Shown: positions 26,852 to 36,497 of the stretch, one piece after another | How positions within the stretch are numbered: position 1 is the stretch's first letter | Layout of the letters: each line of letters starts with the position of its first letter | Origin: DASQZK01 sp963764345 | Lineage (GTDB): Bacteria > Bacteroidota > Bacteroidia > Bacteroidales > GCA-2748055 | Length of the DNA stretch: 64,000 nt | Assembly (NCBI GenBank): GCA_963764345.1 | Contig: CAVXSF010000009.1 | Coordinates: 372,001-436,000, forward strand | Direction: 5' to 3' | Made by a program: the position numbers and the translations under genes | Notes under the pieces: model-generated | Told to the model about the DNA's origin: nothing | Seen by the model: only the letters and a program-made list of their open reading frames with translations | Database searches by the model: none

Positions 26852-29377
26852 TTAACTACTCAATTCGTTCGTTTCCGCCACTTTAGTTGTTAGGTTTTCC
26901 ATCTCGAGTTTTTTACGCTTGCTGTTTTTCTGATCTTGCCCGTAACTATAACCGTATCCATAACCATAACCGTATCCGTAACCGTAGCCATAACCGTGAT
27001 TCCTCTTCCCGAGCTGAATATAGTTTACGATGATCCCAACACCTTTCAAATTGTGTTTTGATACCTCATCCAGTACTGTTTTGAGCCCATGTTTATAGGT
27101 ATATTTATGGCGGACGATAAACAGGTTTGCATCGATGATCTCGTTCAACTGATACAAGTCGGCAACAAAGCCCACCGGCGGTGTATCTATAATTATTACA
27201 TCATACAGTTCCCTCAGCCTTTCAATCAGACTGAACATTTTGTCATCGGTTAGCATTTCAGCCGGATAGGGTGGAATGGGGCCGGCCGGGATTATTTTTA
27301 AATTGGGATGTTTGGTGTCAAAGGTTATATTTTCGAGCGACGCGTCACCAATGATATAATTTACGACTCCAATATCGGACTTCAGTTGAAATTCTTCAGC
27401 CATTTTTGAATTACGCAGATCCAGATCCAATACCACTGATTTTTTGCGCATCAGGGCAAAAGTGGAAGCAATATTTATGGCATTGTATGATTTTCCCTCC
27501 TTTGGGAATGCCGAAGAAACAGCAATTACGGGATGGTCCTTGCCTTTTGTCATCAAAATAAGCTTATTCCGAATGGCCCGGTAAGGTTCACTGGCCGGGG
27601 AATTGGGCTTGTCGAGCACAAGCGTGTGGCTGCTGAATTCCTTTTTGTTGTGAAAAATGTGCCCTACTATCGGGTAATCAGTAATCGCTTCGATTTCATC
27701 CTGTGAGATAATTTTATTGTTGAAAAAATCGCGAAGGAAAATGATAAGCGCCGGAATAACCAAACCGAGCAACAGGGCAATGGAATAAACTCGTTTCGTC
27801 AGTGGTTTTACCTTTGTCTCGCTGCTGGTCTTTGTCTCGCTGCTGGCCTCTTCTATAACCTGGCTGTCGGGAATGTTCGAAGCCTTGGCAATCTGTGCCT
27901 CTGAAAGTTTCTGAAGTAAAAAAGTATAAGTTTCATTGTTAAGTTTGTAGATACGTTCAATATTTACATAATTCCGTTCGGTGGCCGGAAGGCGACGTAC
28001 CTGTGCTTCAAAGCGCCTGATTCGGTTGTTCAGATCTTGCAATGCAATGTCCGACTGAGAAATAATATTGGATGTATTTTCCAGAAGTGAACTCTTAACA
28101 CTCTCAATTTGTGCATTCAACCGCAGAATCGTGGGATGTTTCGAATCCTGACGGATGGAGGTCTGGCTCGATTTCTGGGTAATCAGCTCATTTAGCTGAA
28201 GGATTAAACTGTTCAGCAAGGGATCGTTTATTCCCATGGCAGAAGGGGCAATTACTGTTTCCAGTTCCTGGTTGTTTTCAATATAATTCTTTAGATAGTG
28301 GTAATATTTGTTTTGCGTTTCCAATGCAACTTTTTCCTTGTCCAGATCATTCATCTGCTGCAACAACTGTTGCGACTGCATGGAAATGTCGAGGACCTTG
28401 TTCTTGCTTTGAAAATTTTGCATCCGGTTTTCCGAATTATTCAGTGAATCGGAAATGTTTTGTAATTGTGAATTGATAAACTGAATGGTACGGTTGGCAT
28501 TTTCATTCTTTTCACCCAGATTGTCCAGCTGGTATACTTCTATCAGTTTGTTTAAAAAATCAATTCCCTTATTAATGTTGTAATCTTGAAGACTCAATTC
28601 GAGTATCGAGGTCTTTTCCTCTGGCAAAGCTATACTCAATCTCTCGCGATACTGTTTAACAAGAGAAGGGCGGGACTGGAAACGAAATTTATAGTTATTG
28701 ACTTTTTTGGGGTTAAACTGTTCATTCAGCAAAATGGTAAACGAAAATTCATCGGCAGTCAGTCTTGTGCCCGGGTCAATTTGTTTAATAAATGATACTT
28801 CAGGAATTTTTTTCAGGTACCTGTCGTTCGCATAATCATATACCTGGGCATCTTCTTCATCAGCACTTATCAATAGTTTTCCGTCGGGTAGGATGGTAAG
28901 CATAAAATCTGTTTCGATGAGCTGCGGATGATGTTCATCCCAGACAACCTGGAAGGGGACCTGTTTGTACTGTTCAATTGTAGCCACCCGGCCAATGGCG
29001 TAATAACTCACCTCAAAGTCAAGTTCCTCGATGGTCTTGGCAACGATAGGTGTAGAATTCAGGATAACCATCTGGTTGAAAATATTCCTCATACTATTCA
29101 GAATGCCCAGGCCTCCGAAAAGATCTCCGGTCGGACCGGACTGGGCTCCCATTAGTGGAGAGTTTACCTTTCCTTCCTCCACAAGGATAGTCGATTTAAT
29201 AAGATAGACAGGAGTTGTGTAACGGTTGTACACAAAAGCAATGCCCCCGCTTAAGGCAACACACAATATAAACCAGTACCAGTTATTCAGTAATTTGAAC
29301 AATATTTTTTCAATGTCTTTTGATTGGTCTTGTGTCCGATGATTTACAGGGTTATTTTGTATTTCCTGATGAACCAT
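26852..29377 (-). CDS. Wzc-like polysaccharide co-polymerase/tyrosine autokinase
   Basis: An 841-residue bacterial tyrosine kinase that controls capsule chain length and export. The N-terminal Wzz domain with a membrane segment (NWYWFILCVALSGGIAFVY) is followed by a long coiled-coil/GNVR region, a second membrane segment (VYSIALLLGLVIPALIIFL) and the cytoplasmic BY-kinase domain. The kinase has Walker A SSAFPKEGKS (621-630), Walker A' VLDLDLR (649-655) and Walker B IIIDTPPVGF (about 728-737). The tail carries a Tyr-Gly run (about 795-814), the presumed autophosphorylation cluster. The start ATG abuts the stop of the Wza-like gene, showing a wza-wzc operon convergent with the dehydratase gene. 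Confidence 0.93.
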   Translation of the reverse strand: MVHQEIQNNPVNHRTQDQSKDIEKILFKLLNNWYWFILCVALSGGIAFVYNRYTTPVYLIKSTILVEEGKVNSPLMGAQSGPTGDLFGGLGILNSMRNIFNQMVILNSTPIVAKTIEELDFEVSYYAIGRVATIEQYKQVPFQVVWDEHHPQLIETDFMLTILPDGKLLISADEEDAQVYDYANDRYLKKIPEVSFIKQIDPGTRLTADEFSFTILLNEQFNPKKVNNYKFRFQSRPSLVKQYRERLSIALPEEKTSILELSLQDYNINKGIDFLNKLIEVYQLDNLGEKNENANRTIQFINSQLQNISDSLNNSENRMQNFQSKNKVLDISMQSQQLLQQMNDLDKEKVALETQNKYYHYLKNYIENNQELETVIAPSAMGINDPLLNSLILQLNELITQKSSQTSIRQDSKHPTILRLNAQIESVKSSLLENTSNIISQSDIALQDLNNRIRRFEAQVRRLPATERNYVNIERIYKLNNETYTFLLQKLSEAQIAKASNIPDSQVIEEASSETKTSSETKVKPLTKRVYSIALLLGLVIPALIIFLRDFFNNKIISQDEIEAITDYPIVGHIFHNKKEFSSHTLVLDKPNSPASEPYRAIRNKLILMTKGKDHPVIAVSSAFPKEGKSYNAINIASTFALMRKKSVVLDLDLRNSKMAEEFQLKSDIGVVNYIIGDASLENITFDTKHPNLKIIPAGPIPPYPAEMLTDDKMFSLIERLRELYDVIIIDTPPVGFVADLYQLNEIIDANLFIVRHKYTYKHGLKTVLDEVSKHNLKGVGIIVNYIQLGKRNHGYGYGYGYGYGYGYGYSYGQDQKNSKRKKLEMENLTTKVAETNELSS
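26936..26995 (-). repeat. Tyr-Gly coding tandem repeat in the kinase tail
   Basis: A 6-bp tandem (GGNTAY on the coding strand, about nine units) encodes alternating Gly-Tyr near the C-terminus of the kinase. Length variation by slippage would add or remove Gly-Tyr pairs without shifting frame, thereby tuning the number of phosphorylatable tyrosines. Confidence 0.75.
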
Positions 29378-30175
29378 TATTTTATAAGGTTAAGGGTTAG
29401 CAAAACGATGGATAACAATGACGCTGCAATTGTAATTGGGGCTGCGTAGGGCATATTCTTGGCACCATAAACTTTTGAACTGTGTTCTACATATACAATG
29501 TCGTGAGGTAATATATAATAGAATGGTGAGTAAATAAGATTCGGATCAGTAAGATCCAACTCTGCAATTTCTTTTCCCGTAGGAAATTCACGGATTATTT
29601 TAACATTTCGGCGGTTCCCGTAGTCTGTAATATCACCAGCTGTTCCTAGAGCTTCAAAGATGGTGAGCTGGTTTTTTACCATTAATTTTTGTCCGGGAGA
29701 ATTTACCTCACCAAGCACTGTAATGTTTCGGTTCACCAGTTTAACAAAAACAGATGCGCTTTCCAGGTATTTATCAACCCGCTGCTGAATTTTTGTGTTT
29801 ACTTCGAACAGAGTTAACCCTCCAACCTCAATCTGCCCAAGATAGGGGTACTCAATATTTCCCTGCTTCATCCACAAGGTAAGTGATAATTTCCATACCA
29901 TTTGAACTGGTTGCCCCTCCGGTTAGTGCCTGCGTCCCGGTCAGATTAAGAAAGGCTGCGTTTAACGGGTCGTCGCTGATGACCTGTATGAACAACTGAT
30001 CGTTGGGGCGGATGCGATATACGTCGGGTTGTGGCCCATTGTCGAGTAAAGTGTTGGTTTTTATATGGTTTAAATAGGTGAGTTTACGCAAAGGTGTACT
30101 ACACGAAGATGTTATCATCAGAAAAATGACAAAAAATAGTACAAAATGGTTTTTGTGAATAGCTTGAGTAAACAT
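29377..30175 (-). CDS. Wza-like polysaccharide export lipoprotein, frameshifted
   Basis: Outer-membrane polysaccharide export protein. The N-terminus is a lipoprotein signal with lipobox (FFVIFLMITSSCSTPLRKL). The poly_export domain follows (VYRIRPNDQLFIQVIS), then SLBB repeats (ASVFVKLVNRNITVLGEVNS) and a C-terminal membrane helix (PITIAASLLSIVLLTLNLIK). The frame breaks at the T3 run 29858-29860; removing one base joins YLVDEAG to NIEYPYLGQIEV, the conserved linker. Corrected length is about 265 residues, normal for Bacteroidetes Wza homologues. It partners with the kinase gene that starts at its stop codon. Confidence 0.85.
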
Positions 30176-30180
30176 AGGTC

Positions 30181-30656
30181 AGGTTTTAATCAAACTAAAT
30201 ATACAAAAAAATTTGAATGAAAGTAAGTGATTGAATTGCTTTTATCGTTGATAAACCTGTAAAGTCATAGATTTTTGCAGCCGATTTCAGAGATAGTATG
30301 GTGCATCATCTTATTTTCAACTATGTAAATCCGCTTTTTGAAAAACAATTTATTTATGAGAGTTACAGTTGCCGCTTTGGTGAAATCTCAATTCCCGGGA
30401 TTTCCCTTGAAACAAATGTCAATTTCAAAACATAATATTTCTCACGCCCTGAAAGGAAAAGGGAGATCAAAACCCGACTTCCAATACTCCGGCTATGTCC
30501 TTTACAACTGAAATATTTTTGAATTGGAAATTCCTTCTTCCCGTACCTGCTTCCCGAAAGGTAAATTTGGTGTTCATTCGTGAGATAAGCTTCAAGGAGT
30601 GTCTCCTCGCCAAACGGGATATCTACCCGGCGGAACAAATCACGCCGGAAATACCG
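30181..30656. other. Gap between Wza-like gene and repeat array
   Basis: About 475 bp upstream of the export gene (minus) and downstream of lplA. A minus-strand frame stays open over 30363-30698 but runs into the repeat array and shows no family I recognise, so I do not call it. The promoter of the wza-wzc operon should be in 30180-30300; I see no clear element. Confidence 0.35.
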
Positions 30657-30770
30657 ATTCCTCTCCCCAATCTCCACTCCCCAATCCCTAATCCCCAATC
30701 CCTAATCTCCAATCCCCAATCTCCAATCCCCAATCTCCACTCTCTCCTCCCTCCTCCCTCAAAACATCCC
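30657..30770. repeat. Heptamer repeat array (CCCCAAT/CCCTAAT/CTCCAAT type)
   Basis: About 110 bp built of 7-bp units CYCCAAT/CCCTAAT, followed by CTCCCTC units. It runs into the last codons of lplA (stop at 30759). On the opposite strand it reads GGGATTG/GGGATTA, the same family as 52196-52810. Confidence 0.8.
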
Positions 30771-31742
30771 CTCTACAAACTCATCCACCGTGATATTCCT
30801 GAAATAATCGTCAAGTCGGAAGCCCGACAGGGTGCGCCGGATGGACTCTTCATCATGACGAATTCCGATAAGTGCCTTTTCCACGACATCAATATCGTAT
30901 TTGTGAAAAAAATCACCGAAGATCCGGATATCCTTGATGATGCCCTTTTCCACATTCAGGTGGAATTCCAGGTTTCCGCCTTTTTCCGTGCGGATCAGCT
31001 TCTCAAAGTCATACCGTGGTGAATATCCGAAATTCCATTCCCATTGCGAAAATTTCTCTTCCTTCAATTTCTCTATATTCCTGATATCCTCATCCGTGAA
31101 CTCATACATCCTGGAATCGGGATACCGTTCCATAATATACGCCATGATCCGGTCACGAAATTCCATCACATCCATCTTCTCCCTGAGGTGTTCACTGATA
31201 TTGGTGACCCTCGACCGAACAGATTTAATAGCTTTGTCTTTGAACTTGAGGGGATTTACTTTTAAGGCTCCGGAAACGTCCTTCATCTCGGAGGAGAACA
31301 GGAGCGTACCATGATGTAATGTCCTGTTCCTCCAGACATGCTCTGCATTCCCCGAGAATTTCCTGCCGTCAATGGTCAGATCGTTACGTCCTTCAAACCG
31401 GGCATTTACGCCCATCGTCTGAAGTACCTCGATTATCGGAAGGGTAAATTTCCTGAAATCCACAAGGTTGCCATCCTCGCCGGTCATGACAAAAGAGAAA
31501 TTCAGATTTCCCAGGTCGTGAAATACAGCACCGCCACCCGAAATCCTCCGTACCACATTAATCTTCTTTTCCCTCACATAATCCAGGTTGATCTCCGACA
31601 GGGTATTCTGGTGCTTACCTATGATAATGGCGTTTTCATTCCGCCACAACATGAAGCAGTCTTCAGTAAAATGTTTCAGGAGATATTCATCGGTGGCCAG
31701 ATTAAAATAGGGGTCGACACTGGTAAGGTTAATGCATAACAT
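30759..31742 (-). CDS. lplA: Lipoate--protein ligase
   Basis: Activates lipoate with ATP and attaches it to E2 subunits and the glycine-cleavage H protein. The 327-residue protein has the catalytic LplA domain: INLTSVDPYFNLATDEYLL, IIGKHQNTLSEIN, VVRRISGGGAVFHDLGNLNF, DGRKFSGNAEHVWRNRTLHH and the lipoate-site Lys region LKVNPLKFKDKAIKSVRSRV. A C-terminal accessory domain covers the rest. Length and order match LplA. The stop lies inside a repeat array that forms the last few bases of the gene region. Confidence 0.93.
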   Translation of the reverse strand: MLCINLTSVDPYFNLATDEYLLKHFTEDCFMLWRNENAIIIGKHQNTLSEINLDYVREKKINVVRRISGGGAVFHDLGNLNFSFVMTGEDGNLVDFRKFTLPIIEVLQTMGVNARFEGRNDLTIDGRKFSGNAEHVWRNRTLHHGTLLFSSEMKDVSGALKVNPLKFKDKAIKSVRSRVTNISEHLREKMDVMEFRDRIMAYIMERYPDSRMYEFTDEDIRNIEKLKEEKFSQWEWNFGYSPRYDFEKLIRTEKGGNLEFHLNVEKGIIKDIRIFGDFFHKYDIDVVEKALIGIRHDEESIRRTLSGFRLDDYFRNITVDEFVEGMF

Positions 31743-31953
31743 AATCTGGAGATTTTGATCGCAAAAATAAGAATTATGGTCCGGATAGCATAATTTAATG
31801 ATGCTTCGGGTGATCAGGCTGTTTTAATCTGAAGTTACCGTCATACGGTGTACCAGGCTCATGGTTTATCCCGCTCCTTCAGGATTTCAATCTTCATTCA
31901 GGTATAATACCATTCGTCGACAGTATTTCAATATCCTTACTGCCTGTTCATTC

Positions 31954-32541
31954 TCACTCATCTTTCTCTGCCTGCTTTCTGTTCATCACAAGGCTGTACA
32001 GGTAATACATCCCCCATCCCAGCAAAGCGCCCCAGAGTCCGCCAACCAACACATCACCAAAGTAATGAACACCCAGGTAAATACGGCTGTAGCACACGAG
32101 CACTGCCCAGGCAAACAACAGCACGGTGATCTCCCTGATCTTGAAAACTGACTTGAGAAAGACAGCCACTGCAAAGGTATTGGAAGCATGAGAGGAGATG
32201 AAACCATACTGCCCGCCACAATGTCCCCTTACCAGGTGGACCATGCCCTCGAGAGCGGGATTATGACAGGGCCTTAAACGTTGAAACACGTTTTTAAAAA
32301 GGTGAACGGAACTCTGGTCGGAAAGCGTGATAAGTGCTGCAACAAAAAGGAGCGTAATAACCGCCTTCCATTTCTGCCGGAAGGCCAGAAGAACGATCAG
32401 AAGGAGATACAAAGGCAACCAGCTCAGCTTTCCGCTTACCCAATACATCATGTTATCGAAGAGCAGGGTATTATGCCCGTTTATGTACAGGAATATCTTT
32501 TCATCCAGGTATTGTAACCAGTCTAACATGACATTATGCAT
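31954..32541 (-). CDS. PAP2-family membrane phosphatase
   Basis: A 195-residue integral membrane lipid phosphatase (undecaprenyl pyrophosphate phosphatase/phosphatidylglycerophosphatase type). The tripartite PAP2 site is present: KNVFQRLRP (C1), SSHASN (C2, a variant of PSGH found in Bacteroidetes) and SRIYLGVHYFGDV (C3) with catalytic His and Asp. Several hydrophobic segments surround these motifs. ATG 32541 overlaps the obg stop by eight bases; an in-frame ATG at 32529 is equally plausible. The overlap supports an adk-obg-PAP2 operon. Confidence 0.88.
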   Translation of the reverse strand: MHNVMLDWLQYLDEKIFLYINGHNTLLFDNMMYWVSGKLSWLPLYLLLIVLLAFRQKWKAVITLLFVAALITLSDQSSVHLFKNVFQRLRPCHNPALEGMVHLVRGHCGGQYGFISSHASNTFAVAVFLKSVFKIREITVLLFAWAVLVCYSRIYLGVHYFGDVLVGGLWGALLGWGMYYLYSLVMNRKQAEKDE

Positions 32542-33523
32542 TTAACATTTCCCAGAGTCTATCTTTCAATACCGTAATACCGTAGTTGGTGACAGAAGAA
32601 ATAAAAAGCCAGGGAACAGGCGGAAGGTCGCGGCTGATTTCATCCATGAGCTCTTTGTCCAGCAGGTCGGATTTAGTGATAGCCAGAAGCCGTCTCTTGT
32701 CAAGGAGCTCGGGATTATAGGTCCTGAGTTCATTGATGAGGATATTATACTCTTTGTTGATGTCGTCGCTGTCGGCAGGAACCATGAACAGCAGCATGGA
32801 GTTACGCTCGATATGCCGGAGAAAGCGTGTCCCGATGCCTTTGCCTTCACTGGCTCCTTCGATGATCCCGGGAATATCGGCCATAACAAACGAACGCTCA
32901 TCGCGGTATGAGACGATGCCCAGGTTCGGCACCAGTGTTGTGAACGGGTAATCGGCGATCTTTGGTTTTGCAGCAGAGAGAACCGAGAGCAGTGTCGACT
33001 TGCCGGCATTGGGAAAACCGACGAGTCCCACATCAGCCAGGAGTTTCAGCTCAAGGATCTTCCAGCCCTCTTCCCCGCTTTCACCGGGCTGTGCATAGCG
33101 GGGTGTCTGGTTCGTTGGTGACTTGAAATGTTCGTTTCCCTGTCCTCCCCTTCCGCCCTGTAACAAGATTTTGGTTTCGTCATGCCGCGTGATCTCAAAC
33201 AGGAAGTCGCCAGTCTCACTGTCCCTGGCGACGGTCCCCAGCGGCACTTCAATAGTAACGTCTTCGCCATCGGCACCGGTTCTTTGAGCACGCGCCCCGG
33301 CTTCTCCGTTCCCGGCAAAGATATGTTTCCGGAATTTCAGGTGAAGCAGTGTCCATAACTGGTCATTGCCTTTAAGTATAACATGCCCGCCACGACCGCC
33401 GTCGCCGCCGTCGGGTCCGCCTTTAGGCATGAACTTCTCCCTTCGCAGATGCGCCGAGCCCCTTCCGCCGTCACCTGAACGACAGAAAATCTTCACATAG
33501 TCAACGAAATTTGTTCCTGCCAT
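32534..33523 (-). CDS. obg: Obg/CgtA GTPase
   Basis: Essential ribosome-assembly and stress GTPase. The 329-residue protein has the Gly-rich Obg domain (FVDYVKIFCRSGDGGRGSAH, KGGPDGGDGGRGG) at 4-160. The G domain shows G1 GFPNAGKSTLLS, switch DYPFTTLVPNLG, G3 DIPGII and G4 TKSD, and ends with SSVTNYGI (G5-like). The C-terminal OCT domain is absent, as is usual in Bacteroidetes. It sits between adk and the PAP2 gene on the minus strand. Confidence 0.95.
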   Translation of the reverse strand: MAGTNFVDYVKIFCRSGDGGRGSAHLRREKFMPKGGPDGGDGGRGGHVILKGNDQLWTLLHLKFRKHIFAGNGEAGARAQRTGADGEDVTIEVPLGTVARDSETGDFLFEITRHDETKILLQGGRGGQGNEHFKSPTNQTPRYAQPGESGEEGWKILELKLLADVGLVGFPNAGKSTLLSVLSAAKPKIADYPFTTLVPNLGIVSYRDERSFVMADIPGIIEGASEGKGIGTRFLRHIERNSMLLFMVPADSDDINKEYNILINELRTYNPELLDKRRLLAITKSDLLDKELMDEISRDLPPVPWLFISSVTNYGITVLKDRLWEMLNA

Positions 33524-33587
33524 AAGTAGATTATGATCCTGGTATAGTTTTCAGAAAAAAGAAGACTCCCGGGCCCGGTAAATTGGT

Positions 33588-34161
33588 TCAGATAACTTTT
33601 TCAATAACGGTTTGAATTCTTTCGAATATCTCCTGGATAGTTCCCATGCCAGCGATGCCTTCATATTTTCCAACTGCCTTGTAATGGTTCATCACCGGAG
33701 CAGTCTGTTCATGATAAACATTGATCCGGTTCGTGATGGTTTCAAGATTATCATCGGATCTGCCGGTTTCCTGACCGCGTTTCAGCAGGCGGTTTACCAG
33801 TTCATCCTTTTCCACTTCAAGTCCGATCATTAAGGTAATTTTCTCACCGTGGGAAGTCAGAAGCTGATCGAGAGCCTGAGCCTGTTTCACCGTCCTGGGG
33901 AAGCCGTCGAAAATGAAAGCCTTTGGCATCTTTATTTGAATCGATCCGTTTTTCAATCATCCCGATGACGATCTCGTCAGATACCAGTTCGCCCTTGTCC
34001 ATAATGGCCTTGGCCTTCAGTCCGAGTTCTGTCTTATTGGCAAGTTCATTACGCAGAATATCCCCGGTTGACAGGTGTACCAGTTTGTACCTGTCGATGA
34101 TCTTTTCCGACTGCGTTCCCTTTCCCGATCCCGGAGGGCCAAAAAGTATAAGATTAAGCAT
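33588..34161 (-). CDS. adk: Adenylate kinase, frameshifted
   Basis: Converts ATP+AMP to 2 ADP and is normally essential. The start MLNLILFGPPGSGKGTQSEK (P-loop) is at ATG 34161; an upstream ATG at 34200 is not needed. YKLVHLSTGDILRNEL and GELVSDEIVIGMIEKRI follow. The frame breaks at the A3 run 33916-33918; removing one base restores DAKGFIFDGFPRTVKQAQAL. The rest carries the LID-type region RLLKRGQETGRSDDN and the C-terminal helix. A one-base homopolymer indel in an essential single-copy gene almost certainly reflects sequence error. Confidence 0.9.
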
Positions 34162-34319
34162 GTTTAAATTTTTAAGTATTCTACAAAAAAGAAGATGCAA
34201 ATATACAAACTATGTTGGTAAAGAAAGGTTCTCAGGGAAGGATTAATAAAGAACGTGGGGTGGAGATAGGGAGTTATGAGGTTATTAGGTTATGGAGTTA
34301 TGGAGTTTTTAATTCGGGG

Positions 34320-34390
34320 CACTCTTTCTAATCCCTAATCCCTATACCCCTAACTTTCTAACTTTCTAACTTTCTAACTTTCTAACTCCT
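34320..34390. repeat. Short tandem repeats CCCTAAT and CTAACTTT
   Basis: Two or three CCCTAAT-like heptamers followed by about five CTAACTTT units in the adk-GH39 divergent gap (34201-34583). The rest of the gap is ordinary AT-rich sequence with no gene seen. Confidence 0.75.
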
Positions 34391-34583
34391 AAAATCTGTG
34401 CCGATAACCATCGGCATCTGTGTAATCTGGAGTGAAAAAAATGTACGCTAATATTCTTCCGAAAGAAGTTCCCAGGAAGACATTCAGCTGTTAACAAACA
34501 GAGAATGCCTGCTTATAAATTAAAATTTATACTTTTAGACTGACTCCGGGAATTAATCATCGACTTAACGAAACATACAAAAA

Positions 34584-36176
34584 ATGAAACCCCACAGCTT
34601 GCATCTCCTCCTGCTTTTCATTATCTCCGGAACGGTCTTCGGACAGCGCAATACCAAAGTGGAACCGGGACAATCCGAAAGGGTGATCAGCGTTGATTTC
34701 AACAATGAAAAGGGTCCGTTGAACACGATGTTCAATGAATGTGTAGGGGCCGGACGGGCAAACGAAGGTTTACGGGCCGACTGGCAGCAACAGCTGGCTT
34801 ATGTGAAGAAAAACTGCGGTTTCCGGTATATCCGCATGCATGGGCTGCTGAGCGACGATATGGGGGTTTATAAGGAAGATCGTAACGGGAATCCCGAATA
34901 CAACTTCATGTACATCGATGAATTGTTCGATTTCCTCCAACGTATCGGCATAAAGCCGTTCGTTGAGCTTGGTTTTATGCCTTCGGCGCTGGCAAGCGGT
35001 AAACAGACCATTTTCTGGTGGCGCGGTAATGTTACACCGCCGAAAGATTATGACAAATGGGCAGACCTCGTCCGGCACCTTACCATGCACTTTACGGAAC
35101 GGTATGGCGTCGATGAAGTGAAGACCTGGTATTTTGAAGTCTGGAATGAGCCAAACCTGTCGCCCGGCTTTTGGAGCGGCAGCCAGGCTGATTATTTCAA
35201 ACTCTACGGTTACACGGCAAAAGCCGTTAAAAGTGTTAACCCGGCTTACCGTGTCGGAGGACCGGCAACGGCAGGAGCAGCCTGGGAGAAAGAGCTGATC
35301 GATTATTGCAGTAAAAATCATGTTCCCATCGATTTCATCAGCACACATACTTATGGCGTGAAGCAGGGATATCTCGATGAGTACGGGAATTCGGGCACCG
35401 TGCTGGATAAAAACACGATGAGCGTGAGCGGCGATGTACTGCAGTCGCGCAAAGAGATTGCTGAATCGTCCATGCCCGGCCTTGAATTGCATTATACCGA
35501 ATGGAGCTCGTCATATACCCCGGCCGATCCTATACACGACAGTTATCACGAGGCATCCTATGTTTTAACAAAAATCAGGCAGGTGGGCGATGCGGCCAAT
35601 TCAATGTCGTACTGGGTATTCACCGATATCTTTGAGGAAGCCGGACCACGCTTTACTCCGTTTCACGGTGGTTTTGGTATGCTTACCATCCAGGGCATCA
35701 ATAAGCCGGTTTTTTACGCTTACCAATTCATGAATCACCTCGGAAACACCGAACTGGTCAACAACGATAAAGATTCATGGACCTGCAAAGATTCCGCCGG
35801 AAATATCCAGGTGCTGGCATGGGATTTCACATACACCCTTCCCGAAGATTCGGTCAACAACCAGGCCTACTATATCCGGGATTTACCCGCTAAACCGAAA
35901 GGAAATCTAAAAATCAACCTCACCGGCATACCGGCAGGTAATTATGCCCTTGAGATTTATAAAGTGGGGTACCGTTGCAATGATGCCTATACCTCTTACC
36001 TCGACCTGGGCAGACCATCGCAGTTAACCCGCACACAGGTTGAGCAGATTAAACAACAAAACGACGGTTCACCCGTATTGAAAAAATTTATACGGATCAA
36101 TCCGGGGGAACCATTTACAAAGGAACTTGATCTGCGTGAAAACGATGTATATTTCCTGAACCTGGTCAGGCTCTAA
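34584..36176 (+). CDS. Secreted GH39-family glycosidase (beta-xylosidase-like)
   Basis: A 530-residue clan GH-A hydrolase exported by an N-terminal signal peptide (SLHLLLLFIISGTVFG, cleavage near residue 20). A (beta/alpha)8 barrel with RYIRMHGLLSDDMGV and PFVELGFMPSAL, acid/base Glu189 in FEVWNEPNL and nucleophile Glu306 in LHYTEWSSSY are all GH39 signatures. SYWVFTDIFEEAGP and the C-terminal beta domain also fit. It is most similar in architecture to 1,4-beta-xylosidases, but GH39 covers other substrates. It is transcribed divergently from adk and convergent with a DUF1593 gene. Confidence 0.88.
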   Translation: MKPHSLHLLLLFIISGTVFGQRNTKVEPGQSERVISVDFNNEKGPLNTMFNECVGAGRANEGLRADWQQQLAYVKKNCGFRYIRMHGLLSDDMGVYKEDRNGNPEYNFMYIDELFDFLQRIGIKPFVELGFMPSALASGKQTIFWWRGNVTPPKDYDKWADLVRHLTMHFTERYGVDEVKTWYFEVWNEPNLSPGFWSGSQADYFKLYGYTAKAVKSVNPAYRVGGPATAGAAWEKELIDYCSKNHVPIDFISTHTYGVKQGYLDEYGNSGTVLDKNTMSVSGDVLQSRKEIAESSMPGLELHYTEWSSSYTPADPIHDSYHEASYVLTKIRQVGDAANSMSYWVFTDIFEEAGPRFTPFHGGFGMLTIQGINKPVFYAYQFMNHLGNTELVNNDKDSWTCKDSAGNIQVLAWDFTYTLPEDSVNNQAYYIRDLPAKPKGNLKINLTGIPAGNYALEIYKVGYRCNDAYTSYLDLGRPSQLTRTQVEQIKQQNDGSPVLKKFIRINPGEPFTKELDLRENDVYFLNLVRL

Positions 36177-36265
36177 AGTTATTCATCTAACGGTCATATT
36201 ATAAATTAATCAAAATTAAGCCGGCCAGCATCTTCCCGGGCAGGAAAATGGTTTAATAAAAAAAC

Positions 36266-36300
36266 TATCCCTGACAGGGTTCGGAACCCTGTCAGGGATA
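36266..36300 (-). terminator. Perfect 17-bp palindrome, likely terminator
   Basis: TATCCCTGACAGGGTTC (36266-36282) and its exact complement (36284-36300) are separated by one base. On the minus strand the stem is followed by GTTTTTTTATT, so it can terminate the DUF1593 transcript. On the plus strand there is no T-run. The CCCTGACAGGGTTC motif may also belong to a dispersed palindromic repeat family. Confidence 0.6.
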
Positions 36301-36497
36301 TGGGAGAACCGGTATAGTCCGGCTTATGAATTGTAAGGACACCAAAAAATAAGGGACCAGAATTATCCGGATTCCGGCTATTGTAACTTCTGCAAGTCTT
36401 TCATTAAGTGTATCCGGAAATAAATTGTTCTTCAAACAGACTCCCTTATACTTTAAACCGGAATGGACATGCACATCTTCACCTGGCTTTAGAAACC

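Noticed and set aside
30363..30698. Minus-strand 111-residue frame between lplA and the Wza-like gene
   Set aside because: Its start lies inside the heptamer array, it has no recognised domain, and the downstream part could be leader or debris; not supported as a gene.
33588..34161. Programmed frameshift in adk
   Set aside because: No slippery heptamer with downstream structure of a recognised type; one-base homopolymer errors occur throughout the window and explain it better.
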